Assembly: GCA_002150815.3 (NCBI GenBank)
Contig: NDFF03000143.1
Coordinates: 62,001-126,000 of the forward strand
DNA length: 64,000 nt
Origin: Grammothele lineata
Lineage: Eukaryota; Basidiomycota; Agaricomycetes; Polyporales; Polyporaceae
Direction of reading: 5' to 3'
A model generated the notes under the pieces. It was not told where the DNA came from, searched no databases, and saw only the letters and a program-made list of their open reading frames with translations. This document shows, in pieces, positions 23,501 through 34,900 of the stretch. A program made the translations under genes and the position numbers. Positions within the stretch are counted from its first letter, which is position 1, and every line of letters begins with the position of its first letter.

Positions 23501-25986
23501 AAGGGGAGGTGGTGGATGGGGAGCCAGCGGAAGTTGTTGAGAAGGCTGTAGAGAAGGACGCTGTGGAGTCGGCGGATGAACTGGTACTGCAGGATTTCGT
23601 TGCGGTTGAAGACGAGGTTCCAGGTGAGTAGACTCGTCCTCCGTGTTTTCCATTGCTCATTCATCGTTTCAGTGCCTGTGGCTGAAGAAGTAGCTTCTGC
23701 ACCTGAGGCGAGCCAAGACGATGACGTCACCACAGTCAGTGAAGCCCCAGAGCCGCCTTCCACCGCTGCTGCTACTGCAGCTACCACGGAACGGGAAGAA
23801 ACGCCCCCAACCGACGCAGACGAGGACGCAGAAGGCGAAGACGATCCGGATTACATCCCGTCGGAGGGCGAGAGTTCGTCGTTCGCGGTGACCCCGATCG
23901 TCGAGACTCCTGTAGATTCTTTCCCTCAAAAGATTGATGACGACGATCCGTTCCTCATCAAGGAGAAAGAAGTTCCGCCGGCCCAAGAAGTAGCGGAGGA
24001 TAAGCCCAGGTGAGCACTCACTCCCTTCGTTGGATCTATTGTACTGAATTGGCCAGCAGCGAGGTCATTACGAACGGCATCGCGAAGACGGAGGTTCAGA
24101 AAGAAGTTTCACCCGTACCTGAGCCTGAACCTTCCAATGATTCCGTTCCAGCCCCTGAGAACGAACCAGAGCCCTCTGCAACTCAACAGACCGAAGAAGA
24201 GGAAGCTCGCGACGAAGTGCGGCCGCTCAAGCGCAAACGCGATTCCTCGCCGCCTCCGCCCACCAAGCCGGCTCGGCTGACCCGCGCTCAAACTGCTCAG
24301 TCACGCATGGCAGAAGCCGCCACGAAGGCCAAGAAAGGCAAGGGACGTGCACAAGAGGAAAGCGAGAGCGAAGACGACGACGGCACCGCGTCCGTGGCGC
24401 ACACGGAGGCGAGCTCAGGCGGGTCCTCCGCCGTCGCGCAGCTCATGCTGGAAGGTAGCAGCCGCGAATCGTCCCGCGCGTCGTCGGTTGTGTCGAACTT
24501 GTCTCAGCAATCCCCCACGACTTTGCGCACTCTCGTCACCAACGGAAACCACCTGCCTGCGCCGCAGTTCTTGCATGATGGCGACATCCTCCGGCATCGG
24601 CACGGTGCACGACCAATCGTCGCAACAAGGGCGAGTGCGCCCGACCTCCCACCACCCGTGAAGATGCAACCGACCCTACCGCCTCTCAACACTGCTGACG
24701 TCCAGAAACCCTCCGTAGAGCCGGAAACGCCGACGTCTTCGCAGCTTGATCAGGCCTCACAGTCCCAAACATCACCATCCGCCCAGACTCCTCACCGCCG
24801 CGCCATCCGCCAAACGGTGTCGACCAACTCCAGTTCACCCGTCACGCGCTCGCATTGTCGGTACAACTTGATCAGCCTTCCTCGCACCGACGGCGCTCGG
24901 AAGCGACTCCACTTCGCGGTTCCCGGATGCTCCCTTAACAACGCAGAGCTCATGCAAGAAGAGGAGATCACCGACCACGGCCATGTTGCCGGCAAGGACA
25001 TCAAGATGCTCATCCCGCACATCGAGCGCCTCAGGCTCTCCAACCATCTTGTTAGCGTCCTGAGGCAGCTCGTCAGCGTCGACATTCTGAAGAACCAGGT
25101 CGTACTCTACCTTCCGAAGCCGGGCGACGACATCAAAGTGCGCGGCGGGAAGAAGATGCCGCCGCCAACGACCGTGGGCGATATGATGGGCGCGGGGATG
25201 ACCCCGAGTGTCGGCCTCGATGCGGAAGGTGACGGTGGCGTGGCGGTCAAGGAGGTTGCGCGCGTCGCGGCGAAGGAGTCAGCATCGGTGTTGGGCGCAA
25301 GGGAGCTGCCGGCAACCGCACATGGGCTCGGACACGGGCGTCCGCCGATCTCGCAAGCGTCTATCTCTACTGCAGGCCGTTCAATCTCGACCGCTACGAG
25401 CCATGCGGGCCGAGGCAGCGGGAGTGCGAGTGCTGCGACGACCGGCTCCGTATTCAGCGGGAGCGACCTGAGCGAGCCCGAGTCCGACTCAGAGTCCGAA
25501 GAGGAAGAGAAGAGACCAACGAAGCGCGCAAAGCCGGCGCAATCGGACCCCGCACCCGGAGGTCCTGAAGGTGAAGGTGATAGCGCCCCTACCGCACTCG
25601 CTGAGAGCAAAGACGGCGTCGAGGCCTCAGCGAAGAACGGCACCATCGCTACCAGTGCAAAGGGCAAGCGGCGAGTACTCCCGCGCCGGGGCAGGAAGCT
25701 CGCTGAAGACGTGCTCGCGTACAAGCCCGATGGCGGGGAGAGCGATGGCTCTGACGAAGAGGCGGACGTAGAGGTTGGGACGAAGCGTAAAAAGCGTCCG
25801 GCCAAGCGTGGGACCAAGCGAGGGCGAAAGGAGGAGGGCGAGGAAGGCGGGGCGCAAGAGGGAGAGAAACAGGAGAAACCGAAGCGGAAGCGATTGCGCG
25901 CAGCGAACAAAGAGAAGGGGAAGGGGAAGGAGCAGCAGCAGGATGCAGCCGCAGCCGTCGCTACAAACGGCGAGGGAACTGCGTGA
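20565..25986 (+). CDS. Large acidic, Ser/Glu-rich protein (1715 aa), function unknown
   Basis: Six exons (20565-21507, 21575-21724, 21773-23046, 23107-23623, 23673-24009, 24060-25986) give 1715 residues with every phase consistent. The N-terminus has an ordered-looking segment (NPYDKFTQPEFDAWIGDITG, about residues 26-45). Long acidic runs follow (EEDYEQEEDYEEG, DSDDEEEQD). A near-identical pair of short repeats occurs at about 326-344 and 378-396 (DPWRGPSTYAEDFYSGGD and DPWEGPRAFAEDFYSGGD). Around residues 1327-1430 lies the only other region that looks folded (RSHCRYNLISLP, RLHFAVPGCSLNNAELM, HIERLRLSNHLVSVLRQLVS). The C-terminus is basic with several nuclear-localisation-like clusters (KRKKRPAKRGTKRGRK). 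A nuclear, scaffold-like protein is a reasonable guess; I do not recognise the family. Confidence 0.85.
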
Positions 25987-26411
25987 GATGAGGAAGATTT
26001 ATTTCGTTTTATCAGGACTCTGCTATCAGCGTTCTTCGTGTGTATTTGTGCTTCCACATTGCTCTCTCATCGTCTTACTTTACGTGCTGCTTTTTATCAA
26101 TGTATTATAGTCCATTCTGGCTATCTGGTAACAAGCGAGTTTGAGCTTGTGCACCTTCTTTCACCTACGTCTGTAACATCCGCAGCCGTGTTGCCAAAGC
26201 ACAAGCTAGCACTCTGCAGATCATTGGAGTAGAGCGTGAAAAGTCGTGAAATTGATGTTACTGGAGCCAAACGGAGCCTACTCGTACAACCGAATCACCC
26301 TCTCACCCCTCCACTCGAGCACCGCTTCTAGGCAAAATTTGCTGTAGTCCGACAACATACCGTCGCTCGCTGAGTCTGTCTACCACACCGGTGGTGGTAA
26401 CAGGTGGCACA
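25987..26411. other. Intergenic, convergent 3' flanks
   Basis: 425 bp between the acidic protein (+) and the MFS transporter (-). It is T-rich after the first stop, with AATAAA-like A/T-rich sequence near 26095-26110, consistent with 3' ends. No gene or repeat seen. Confidence 0.6.
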
Positions 26412-29146
26412 TCAGAGCAAGTAACGGAAGCCGCGCCGGCGACGGAGCGCCTCCTCAAACGAAATGCCCTCAAGTCGAGCAGCCTCCTCGATGCGCTCGC
26501 GGTGCGCGCCCGACGCCAGGCCAGCGAGTTCCTCACGTTCGAGAGCCGCGTTCTGGCGCGCGAGAATGCTACGCACGACGAAGGCGAGGAGCGTCGCGAG
26601 CGTGAGCGCGCCGATGCCGATGAACATCGACGGGTGGTAGTCCGGACCCCAGGCGGACTTCCAGGTGTAGGAGGAGATGCTGTGTGCGTGATTGGCTGTC
26701 AGCGACGGAACAAATACGTGAAGCGGAGGACAGGAGTACATACAGATTCCCTAAGTTGCCAAAGCCGTTGACAATTCCGATAGCGGCGGATCGTTTGGCG
26801 GGCGGACGAGTGATGGCGTTGGAGACCCATACGAGGGTGAGCGCGAAGCCTGCGCGACAGTAGATATAAGTGAGTGTTGTAGTCTAAGAGAGATCATGCT
26901 AAGTTGAGCAGACCCACCGGCATATCCACACGCCATGAGGAACATCGCGACGTAGCGACCGGCGACTGAAAACGTACTAACGCCAATGATATACGCAACG
27001 ATGACGCCCCACCACGGAACGCAGATATGGAGGAAGCGTTCTCCAGAGCGATCTGTTCCATTGTTTTGTGGTCAGGTGAGATAATGACAAAATAAGATAG
27101 ACGTACCAGCGTGCCAGGCGTTGAGCAGGCATGCAATAGTACCGACGATCCAAGGTGGACTGTGAGAGACACCTTCTATTAGTCCGGGGAAGACTTGAGA
27201 ATGTATATTATGCTTACGCAGCAACGAGAAGCGTGACAGTCGTAGAGAACCCAAGTGTACCAGCGATCCTGCAGAGCAATGAATATGCATGACAATCGTT
27301 TGTAGAGCGTTGCGAATTACGTGGGGAAGAAGTTGACAAATCCGAGCCCGAGGAGTTGCGCACAGGTCATCACCGCAAAAACGGGTACTTTCGGATCCTT
27401 GAGCGCCATTATCAACCCGGAGAATGCGCTGGGTATACGAACACACGTAAGAATAATGACAGAACGAGCGAAAACATGCAACGTACGAGTCAGTAGAAGC
27501 ATCTTCGTCAGCTTCACCTGCATCCTCGGCGAGGCGGACTTGCGCAAGACGCCGCTGAGCAGGGGAAATCCAACGTGTGTTGTGCGGCTACACCATTGGA
27601 AAGTCTAGGTCAGTGACTAATCGCCTTGCACAGGTTCCGGGAACGCACGTAATCCGGGAGGAAATAACTGAAGGTTGGACATCCATCAACTCCGTTGCCT
27701 CAGGGAGCTAGAATAGAAGAACTCACATGGCGCAGAAGCCGATGAAGATTGTGATTGCACCCTGTACACCGATTCAGTCTCGCCCAGGGCCATAGATCGT
27801 ACAAGCCCGAGACCGGACAGACCTCGATATAGAACAACCTAAATTGCCAGAGAAGTTTAGTATGGGAAATTGAGCAGCTTCGGGATCCGCGCCCGGGATC
27901 AAACTCACCAGCGCCAGGCCCGGATTCCCATCTTCCCTTCCATGCGTGAGAGAATGCCCGCGGCCATGAGCTGTTGAATTGCGAAGTGACGGGCCGTGAA
28001 CGAGTCGGCAGAGCGGCGGAGCGGCAGAGCGGATAGGAGGGAGAAAACAGATGCGAAGCACGAAGTTAGTGAAGTGACTGATGGTGGAGGACCGTTACGG
28101 CGTGGTGCCGTGTTGCGGGGGATTTGCGGGGAGATGAGAAAAAGACGTACACTGCCGAATGCATTGGAGATCATCAGGCCACCATACAAAATTGCGGAGC
28201 GGAAAGCGAGTTCCTGGCGAGTGCACTATGGGTGAGGGACGCTTCAGGTACGTGAACTTTCGGGATACGTACCTTACGAGTGTACCACCGTGAGAGGAGG
28301 TAAATTGCGCCAGGGTAAAACGCCGCTTCAGGAATTCCAACGAAGACGCGCGCCGCTAGCAAACCTGCATAGCTGTGGACAACCTAGACTACCATTTGAG
28401 CCGTATGAGCAAGCGGAGGATATAGAGACGTACACCGGATAGTGCGCTAGTCAAGCCCCATACTATGACGCAAGCCGGGATGTACCATGATGGTCTAGAG
28501 TACAAATATCAAGTTTAGCTGAAGACAGTGGCGCTGAGACACCAAGCACAACTTACCTTGAGATTCGATTGAGGATCTACACAATAAGATAAATGTTAGC
28601 GCAATATATGAGCAAGCCCACTAAGTCTACAGACCATATTCGAAGGTATCTGTGCAGGAATGTATGACGCGTAAAGGATAGCCAAGACCGTGGAATATTG
28701 AACGTCTGAGTGCAACGACGATCAACATTCGGAGAACATCTCGTAAGATGTCCAGGAAAATCTCACCGGTGAGGCCGAGGTCTTGAGTGAGACCCTTGAG
28801 ACGTGCTGCCGTTACTGCAACGCGCTGAATATGCACATGTGCATTCGATTAGTCGACGAGAAGTTCGGAATTGAAACGTGCCAAGCGTCGCGCGAATAGA
28901 TCGGTGTTGTAACACAGCCGGGGAAGCGGCAGGATATAGAAGGACACTCACGTCGATATAGTTCATGATGAATATTACGATGATGGTGGGTAGAAGGCGC
29001 ATATCGAGCATGCGCACCAAACGGCGCTCCGCCGCGGGGCGCACGTCGGATGCGAGAAGCTCGTCATCCTCAGATTTCCGTGAGTCGGAGGGGATGGGAT
29101 CGTGTACTTCGACGTGTTCTGCTGATTGCTTCTCTTCTGTAGACAT
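26412..29146 (-). CDS. MFS transporter, allantoate permease (Dal5/Seo1-type) family
   Basis: Proton-coupled anion symporter of the fungal allantoate/vitamin permease family, plasma membrane. It starts at MSTEEKQSAEHVEVHD (29146); an in-frame Met ten codons upstream (29176) is possible. The first membrane span follows RRLVRMLDMRLLPTIIVIFI, and family signatures follow: NYID|RVAVTAARLKGL, YASYIPAQIPSNM, ARVFVGIPEAAFYPGAIYLL, LSRWYTRK, then ELAFRSAILYGGLMISNAFG. The late part includes FALTLVWVSNAITRPPAKRS and GIVNGFGNLGNL, and the C-tail ends in RRRRGFRYLL. The gene is split into at least 14 exons, three of them only 20 (28557-28576), 16 (27823-27838) and 19 nt (27649-27667). The substrate cannot be predicted: the family carries allantoate, nicotinate, pantothenate, biotin and others. 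Confidence 0.9.
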
Positions 29147-30398
29147 GTTGCTCTGTAATGGCGCCAGCAGAGGCATGGTTGAGCTGATGCACTGACTACA
29201 GGCGTATACCAATACTTGAAAACATACCTAGATGCTCTTCAACCGTGAATCGCTCTATGCCGTTCGAGAGACAGGTTGTGGAGGCGCGGACGAAGACGGG
29301 CGTCGCTCAAGAAGGCGTGTGGATGCATTTGCGCAGCTGTATATACGGTGAGTTGGAGAGGCCTGCCCAACGCCGCGGGAGTCCGAGCATTCCACAGACA
29401 AAATCGAGGTCAAATGACCAGCGGCAAGCGGACCGTCGCGCCCCCGTACATCGTTGCTGTGGGTGAGCAGCGCACCAGCTGCAAGCGATGGTTCTTGGAG
29501 TGGTCAGGTGAACACATTTGTGCTGGCACACCCGATCAGCAGTCAATCTGGAAAACGATTTCTCCTGGAAATTTGAGATCTTACCCCACACTCGAGAATG
29601 CGGGGAGCGACGTGTTGGGATGTGGGGCAGTGGGGAAGGGCAAGCAAGCGAGGACGCCGTGTCCCGGCGCAACAACAAGATCTACGGATGCCCAGTGGTC
29701 TGGGATCCCATGGGTGTCAGGTGAGGGCATTTCAGGAACAACATGAGGCCAAGGACAATCGGAACTGGATTGTCGACGCGCCTCGCTCACCCAAAAGGGC
29801 TTCGACCGGTATACGCGGGCGTCGATGATGACGGAATGGAGTAAAGGCCGGCCGCCTCACTGATGACATAGGGGTTCATATAGCGCCGGCGGGATTCATG
29901 TGTTTGCCTGAAGACCCACGACGGAGAAGTAGGTACGCAAGAAAACGCATGCCTGTCATTTTCTCCTTGCAAATCTGCCGCCTGTTTCTTGCATCGGTAG
30001 GAAAATGTCAACTGGTTCTGGTTAAGCTTGTTACCAGTGCAACCAAAGTTGCACTCGAACTTTAAAAAATAGCGCCCGGAGAATCGCCACGTGGCCCACT
30101 CGGGCAACTCCGACAGGACACTATTGAAGTACCAGCTTCAATCATACCGACGAAGTTGCGCCGAGTCCGAGTCCTCAACTCTTGCCACTAATCCGGACGG
30201 AATTCTTGCGTCTTGTCATCACACCTCACACAAACGAAATGGTGACCCCCAAAAATATTCATTACAATACAATCGTAACACATCATGAGCGTGCGTGAGT
30301 CGTCAGGTTTCTCCAGGAAGCATGGTCGTCGTCCGAATCGAGGGGGTTATCGTCGTCTACGCCTCGCCAGGAGCACGCACGCCGAGTGTCGGGTGCGC
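29147..30398. other. Intergenic (1.25 kb)
   Basis: Between the MFS start and the GH18 stop, both on the minus strand. It should hold the MFS promoter and the GH18 3' UTR. Open frames are short and show no domain. No RNA gene or repeat recognised. Confidence 0.55.
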
Positions 30399-31485
30399 TC
30401 ACGCGAGCGTGCCCTTAGCGGCCTTGATCCAGGCGGCGTCGGCGTTGGGGAATTGGAAGGCCATGACACCGCCCTTCCAGCCCGCCGCGACGGCCTGGGT
30501 GACGCACGTGCCGAGCGTGGCCGGGTCGATGAAGCCGTTGGTCGCGTCGGACGCGCCGCCGGGCTTGCCAATCACGAGCTTGTTGATGTCGAAGCCGTTC
30601 TTGGGGATCTCGAGCAGCGCGGAGCCCGTGAAGGGCGCGCCGGCCGTCGTGATCAGGCCCGCGCAGTCGAGGTAGAGGCCCTGGTTGTAGAACTGGATGT
30701 TGTACTGTGGGAGAAGGGGGTCAGCTGAGCGGCAGGGCGGGGACGGTGATGGGGGACTCACGAAGTCGATCATCGAGCCGACGTTCTTGTTGATCGTCAC
30801 GTACGCGCCGGCCGCGAACTGCGCGTTGGGCGCGAGCCAGGGCGCGAGCGGCGCGTGCGAGAGGATGAACTGGCCCTGAGGGAGGGTCTGGCGGAGGGTC
30901 TTGGTGAAGGTGGAGACCCAGGCCTCCGCCGCGCCGTCGCCCTTGTTCATGGCATCGAGGTCCTCGTAGTCGACGTCGATGCCGTCGAGCTGGTTCGTGA
31001 TGACGAACTGCGCCATGGTGTTCGCGGTCGCGACGGGGTCGGCGCCCTGCGTGGTGGGCTTGTCGGTCTCGCCGAACGCGGACGCGACGATGTTGATGCC
31101 CGCCGCAGCGTACTCGGCCTTCTTCGCCGCCTTCTGGGCAGCGGGGAGGTTGGCGTAGGCGGCAGCCTGGTCAAGGGCTCCGTTGAGGGTAAGGAATGAC
31201 AGGTTGACGACGTTGAAACCCTGAGAAGGAAGAAAGGCATTAGAGTTTGATTTGGAGGATTTGCGGAGGATGATCGAAGGTGCTTACCGCGAGTTGGGCG
31301 GCGGGAGGCAGAACGTTGGCGTCGACGAAACGATCGGTGTAGACGACGAATGCCGGGCTGGGTATCGAAGTGGCGCGGGATACCAGGTGCGAGGCCTCGG
31401 GAACGGGAACAGCAAGGACGCTGCTCACAGAGGCCAACGCCAGCGCGGCCGAGACGGAGGTGATCATGCGGGAGACGGAGAACAT
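30399..31485 (-). CDS. Secreted GH18 glycoside hydrolase (chitinase / endo-beta-N-acetylglucosaminidase type)
   Basis: 320-residue enzyme in three exons (31485-31288, 31220-30762, 30704-30399). The N-terminus is a signal peptide (SAALALASVSSVLAVPVPEA). The GH18 catalytic signature LDGIDVDYEDL is complete, including the DxxDxDxE pattern whose last Glu is the proton donor. Other barrel strands are visible: GFNVVNLSFLTLNG, QFILSHAPLAPWL, YNIQFYNQG and GGVMAFQFPNAD. The short length, with no chitin-binding module or Ser/Thr linker, fits the small secreted GH18 enzymes of mushrooms, some of which act on N-glycans and others on chitin; sequence alone does not decide. Substrate-assisted cleavage of N-acetylhexosamine linkages is expected. 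A TATA box lies 164 bp upstream of the ATG. Confidence 0.92.
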
Positions 31486-31648
31486 CGCTGGAGTCGTGTC
31501 GTAAAAAGGGGTTGAAAAAAAACGAAGAAACAAGCGAAGGTGAAGACGACGAAAGCTGAAGTAAAGCCGACTAGCGGACTTTAGAAGATGTGCTGAAGAA
31601 AGTAAAGTAATGAAGGGGGGTGAGGAAACATCGCTGCGCCGGAGGGGG

Positions 31649-31656
31649 TTTATATA
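31649..31656 (-). promoter_or_regulatory. TATA box of the GH18 gene
   Basis: TATATAAA read on the minus strand, 164 bp upstream of the GH18 start. It is the only good TATA sequence in this flank, consistent with a strongly regulated secreted enzyme. Confidence 0.6.
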
Positions 31657-32464
31657 CGCTGCAGCGCACCTCCTCCGGACGACAAGGCGGTACGCGGCTG
31701 CGGTGTGAGCATACGGCAGACGGCGCGCGATCACGTTACAGAGAGTCTACGCGAGCAGGCACCTGGATGCCAGCACGTTCGAAGGGCGGGAGCAGGGCTA
31801 AGGCCGCTGCGATTCGAGGCGCGGGCGGGCCAGCCTCCCCGGCGGGGCGCATCGACATCACGTCCGCATCACCGGCTTACTGTTGAGGACTCGCCGATGA
31901 TGGTGATGAGACGAGCGGCAGCGCACGTCGTCGAAGGGCGCGATGGTGGCGATTCGAGCAGTTGCAGGTTGGCATGGCCTGCAGAACTAGTAGACTGTTG
32001 AGAATTACAGAAAGTCATGTTAAGGACGATGGCCTAACCTCCATTGTTGGGTGCAGCGGAATTGAGCGGACGCGACTACTTGGGCGTTTGAACGCGGCCG
32101 GGAGGCACAACCCCTCTGGGGAAGACGAAAACCTGTGTCTAGAGGCGCGCAGAGTTGAATTGCAATGACTGAGGATCACGATCAACGGACTGGGAGGAAA
32201 ATGCTGATTTGGCGCTTCTGCAGCGGTGTTAGCGTCTCCCCGCAGATTCGTCGCGTGAGCCGTACCGTCAAAGTCATAGTGAGGAGGAGCACAAGTTGTA
32301 TAGCCGTAGCGTTCTCAAATCTTTGGCTATAACTTTGAGTGGCGATTGTTGGGATAGTGATTCGGTTTGGCACAGTGCGGTCGGGACTCGCGATGGTGGT
32401 GGAAGTTGACGTTGAGTGCTGTCCATTCGGTGGCTGTACTACGTGGCAGGTGACGTCGGGCACG

Positions 32465-33199
32465 TGGCAACTGTGCCGAAGATGGCAACTGGTCGGACTG
32501 GTCCGCCGTCGGATCACAATCAAACTAGTGTCGGATCATTTCTGGCAGGTAAGTAAACTTGTCGAAAAACGATTTGTCTTCCGCCCTCAGTCCGACAGCC
32601 TGTCGGAGACTCGTCTTCAACCTTTTTTCACTTGGTCGAGACTCGAGTCTTTGCGCACCGGACTCGGTCAAGCATGGTTTATCCTTCCCATCAGGACACT
32701 GCTAAGTACAATTCAGTGATGGGCTCGCGTGCTCGCAACAACGAAGCATCCAGCAAGCACGTTCAAAACGATGACAGGTGATGCAGATGCCTGGAACCCT
32801 CTGGCAACTCACCATCTGTATACTTCGTTGCCCGTAGTATGTACGGCCTCCGAGTCACGAGTACCGCAGTTAGGCGTGGAAGTGTAACAGTAACCATAAC
32901 TAAAACGCACTTGGCAACTGGCAACTGACACTGGTTCTAACGCGGATGGGAGGAGAGGCCTGCGGTCAACCTGGTGGATGCGGCCAAGCATGCGATGTGA
33001 AGGTAGAAGGCTATGCTGGAGGCTACAGATGGCGCTCTCTAACTCTTGCACGCAATCGAAACCACGCCGCCGCTCGATGACCGTCAGTATGTACGTGTCC
33101 CGTTGCCGGCCGCCGCTGTCGCACACACGTGACGCCGTCCGGCCCAGGGCCATATGTCGTCGGCGTCGCGCGTCGCGCGTTGATTGCAAGTTGGCAACT
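32465..33199 (+). repeat. Cluster of six TGGCAACT octamers
   Basis: Copies at 32465, 32483, 32802, 32912, 32919 and 33192, all on the plus strand; the fourth and fifth overlap by one base. Five of the six extend to TGGCAACTG or share the flanking T. The cluster lies 1.0-1.7 kb upstream of the GH18 start. The function is unknown. Confidence 0.7.
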
Positions 33200-34880
33200 G
33201 ATGTCCGATGTTGGCGGTGGTGCGGTGGTGCAGTGCGGCGTTGGGTGTGCTTGGTAAACAACTCAACCAGCGCTGCGGTCTGGGTGTTGGGTGAACTCGG
33301 TGATGGCCCATGGGCAGGCCCTCGGGGCGAAGCCGCCCTGAGGTCTTCGGATCGTCAGTCGGCGAAAAACGTCAGCAGCCTGCCTGTGCCGGAAAATGGC
33401 GGAGTTGGGTGACCCCTACTTTGAGCTTATGTATGTATGTAGAGCGCAGGGATCTGTCAAGAGGATGTTTTAAGAAGCGTTGAGCGGCGCGACTTACGCG
33501 AGGGCTTTGGGCATATCGGGATGGAGAAGTCTGAGATTGACGTGCACTATACTGTTTTGTACGACGACCAGGTGGAGGGCGCTGTGATCAACGCAGTGTA
33601 GCGCTTCTGTCACAAGTGGAAGGTTTTGAATCAGGGAATGGGACGCGCTGGTCGCGCAACAAGCATGCTGTCATGCTCCCCGTCAAGCCACAGCTGAGAA
33701 AAGTCAACACGTCGTTGGGTGGCCGGACCAGAGCAAGCAGGTTACCGAGCATGAGAAGACAGGACGCCCGCACGAACGACCGCGTTCGTCCTGCGCGTCG
33801 CGCCGCGGTGGTAAATCACTGACAAATCACGTCCCGTGAGCGCTCCTGACATGTTACGGGTATCATTCGAACACCGAAATGAGCGGCGGCGCAAGCTCGG
33901 GCTTGAAGGCTTGACGTGAGAAGCGAAGCGAACCCCCTCTCGCGCTCATCTGGACTCGAGAAGGGAGAGAAGGGCATACGATGGGCGGTGGGATGCAACT
34001 CCGACGCCAGCGACCGTCGGCTTTGCGTCTCCGTGAGCGATGGGATGCGGGTACGGCACGGTTGCATTATGCATGGCGGCGCGCATCTAGAGCTGGACGC
34101 GTGCGATCGGCGTTGGCGGGAGGGATGGAGGAGAGGAAAGATCGTTCCTCTTGCCGCCCGGTCGAGAGCGTGTACGGCCACAGCGAATGGGTCGATATTG
34201 AGGGAGGGAGGAGGAAGATGGACGAAGACGCAGGGCCCGAATTTGAGCTTGTAGGACAGCTGACAGAGGGGATTGAGCAGCAGGGCCCGAGGCTGAGAGG
34301 GACCATCTTACGCTTGAAGAAGGAAGCGCCGCTGGATCGGGGCGTGCGGCAGCTGTTCGCTTTTGGGAGAGCTTAACTGCGTTCCCGCCCCTTTGGGCGA
34401 GTGGGCGAGGAGTAAATGTGGCTCGCGGGCGGGCGTCCGGAGCCTGGGGTTCTATTCTGGAGGGAACGCGAAGCTGATGCGCGAACTCAAAGTACGCGCG
34501 CACGCCCTGATGCTGATCCCCACCCACGCTCCCTTCTGGGGTGCCAGTGCGGGCGGGCGAAGACGCGCGGAATCAGCACGTGCGGGCCGGAGCGGGAGGA
34601 CGCGCTCTCCAGTCTCGCTGGGGCTGCGAGCGAGACGCGGTTCGGGTTCTGGCGCGCGGCGGTGGGTGCATCTGTCCACAGGTCTTCGACAGCTGCTATA
34701 CATAACGGTGCCGCGCAAGAAGATTCGGGGCGGTGCGCACATGCGGACGCGGCGCGCCGTTCGCGATGGAGATGCGCGTTGCGCACACGCCCCGGGGGAG
34801 AGACGTCCCGGATGAGGAGGGTCGGATGGATGGATGGACGGATGGGGGCGATGGTGACAACATTGCTGCCAGTGGGGCGT

Positions 34881-34900
34881 GACTGACTGACTGACTGACT
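34881..34900. repeat. (GACT)5 tetranucleotide repeat
   Basis: Five perfect GACT units followed by looser GACTG/GGGGACT echoes up to about 34930. An ordinary microsatellite in non-coding sequence. Confidence 0.85.
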
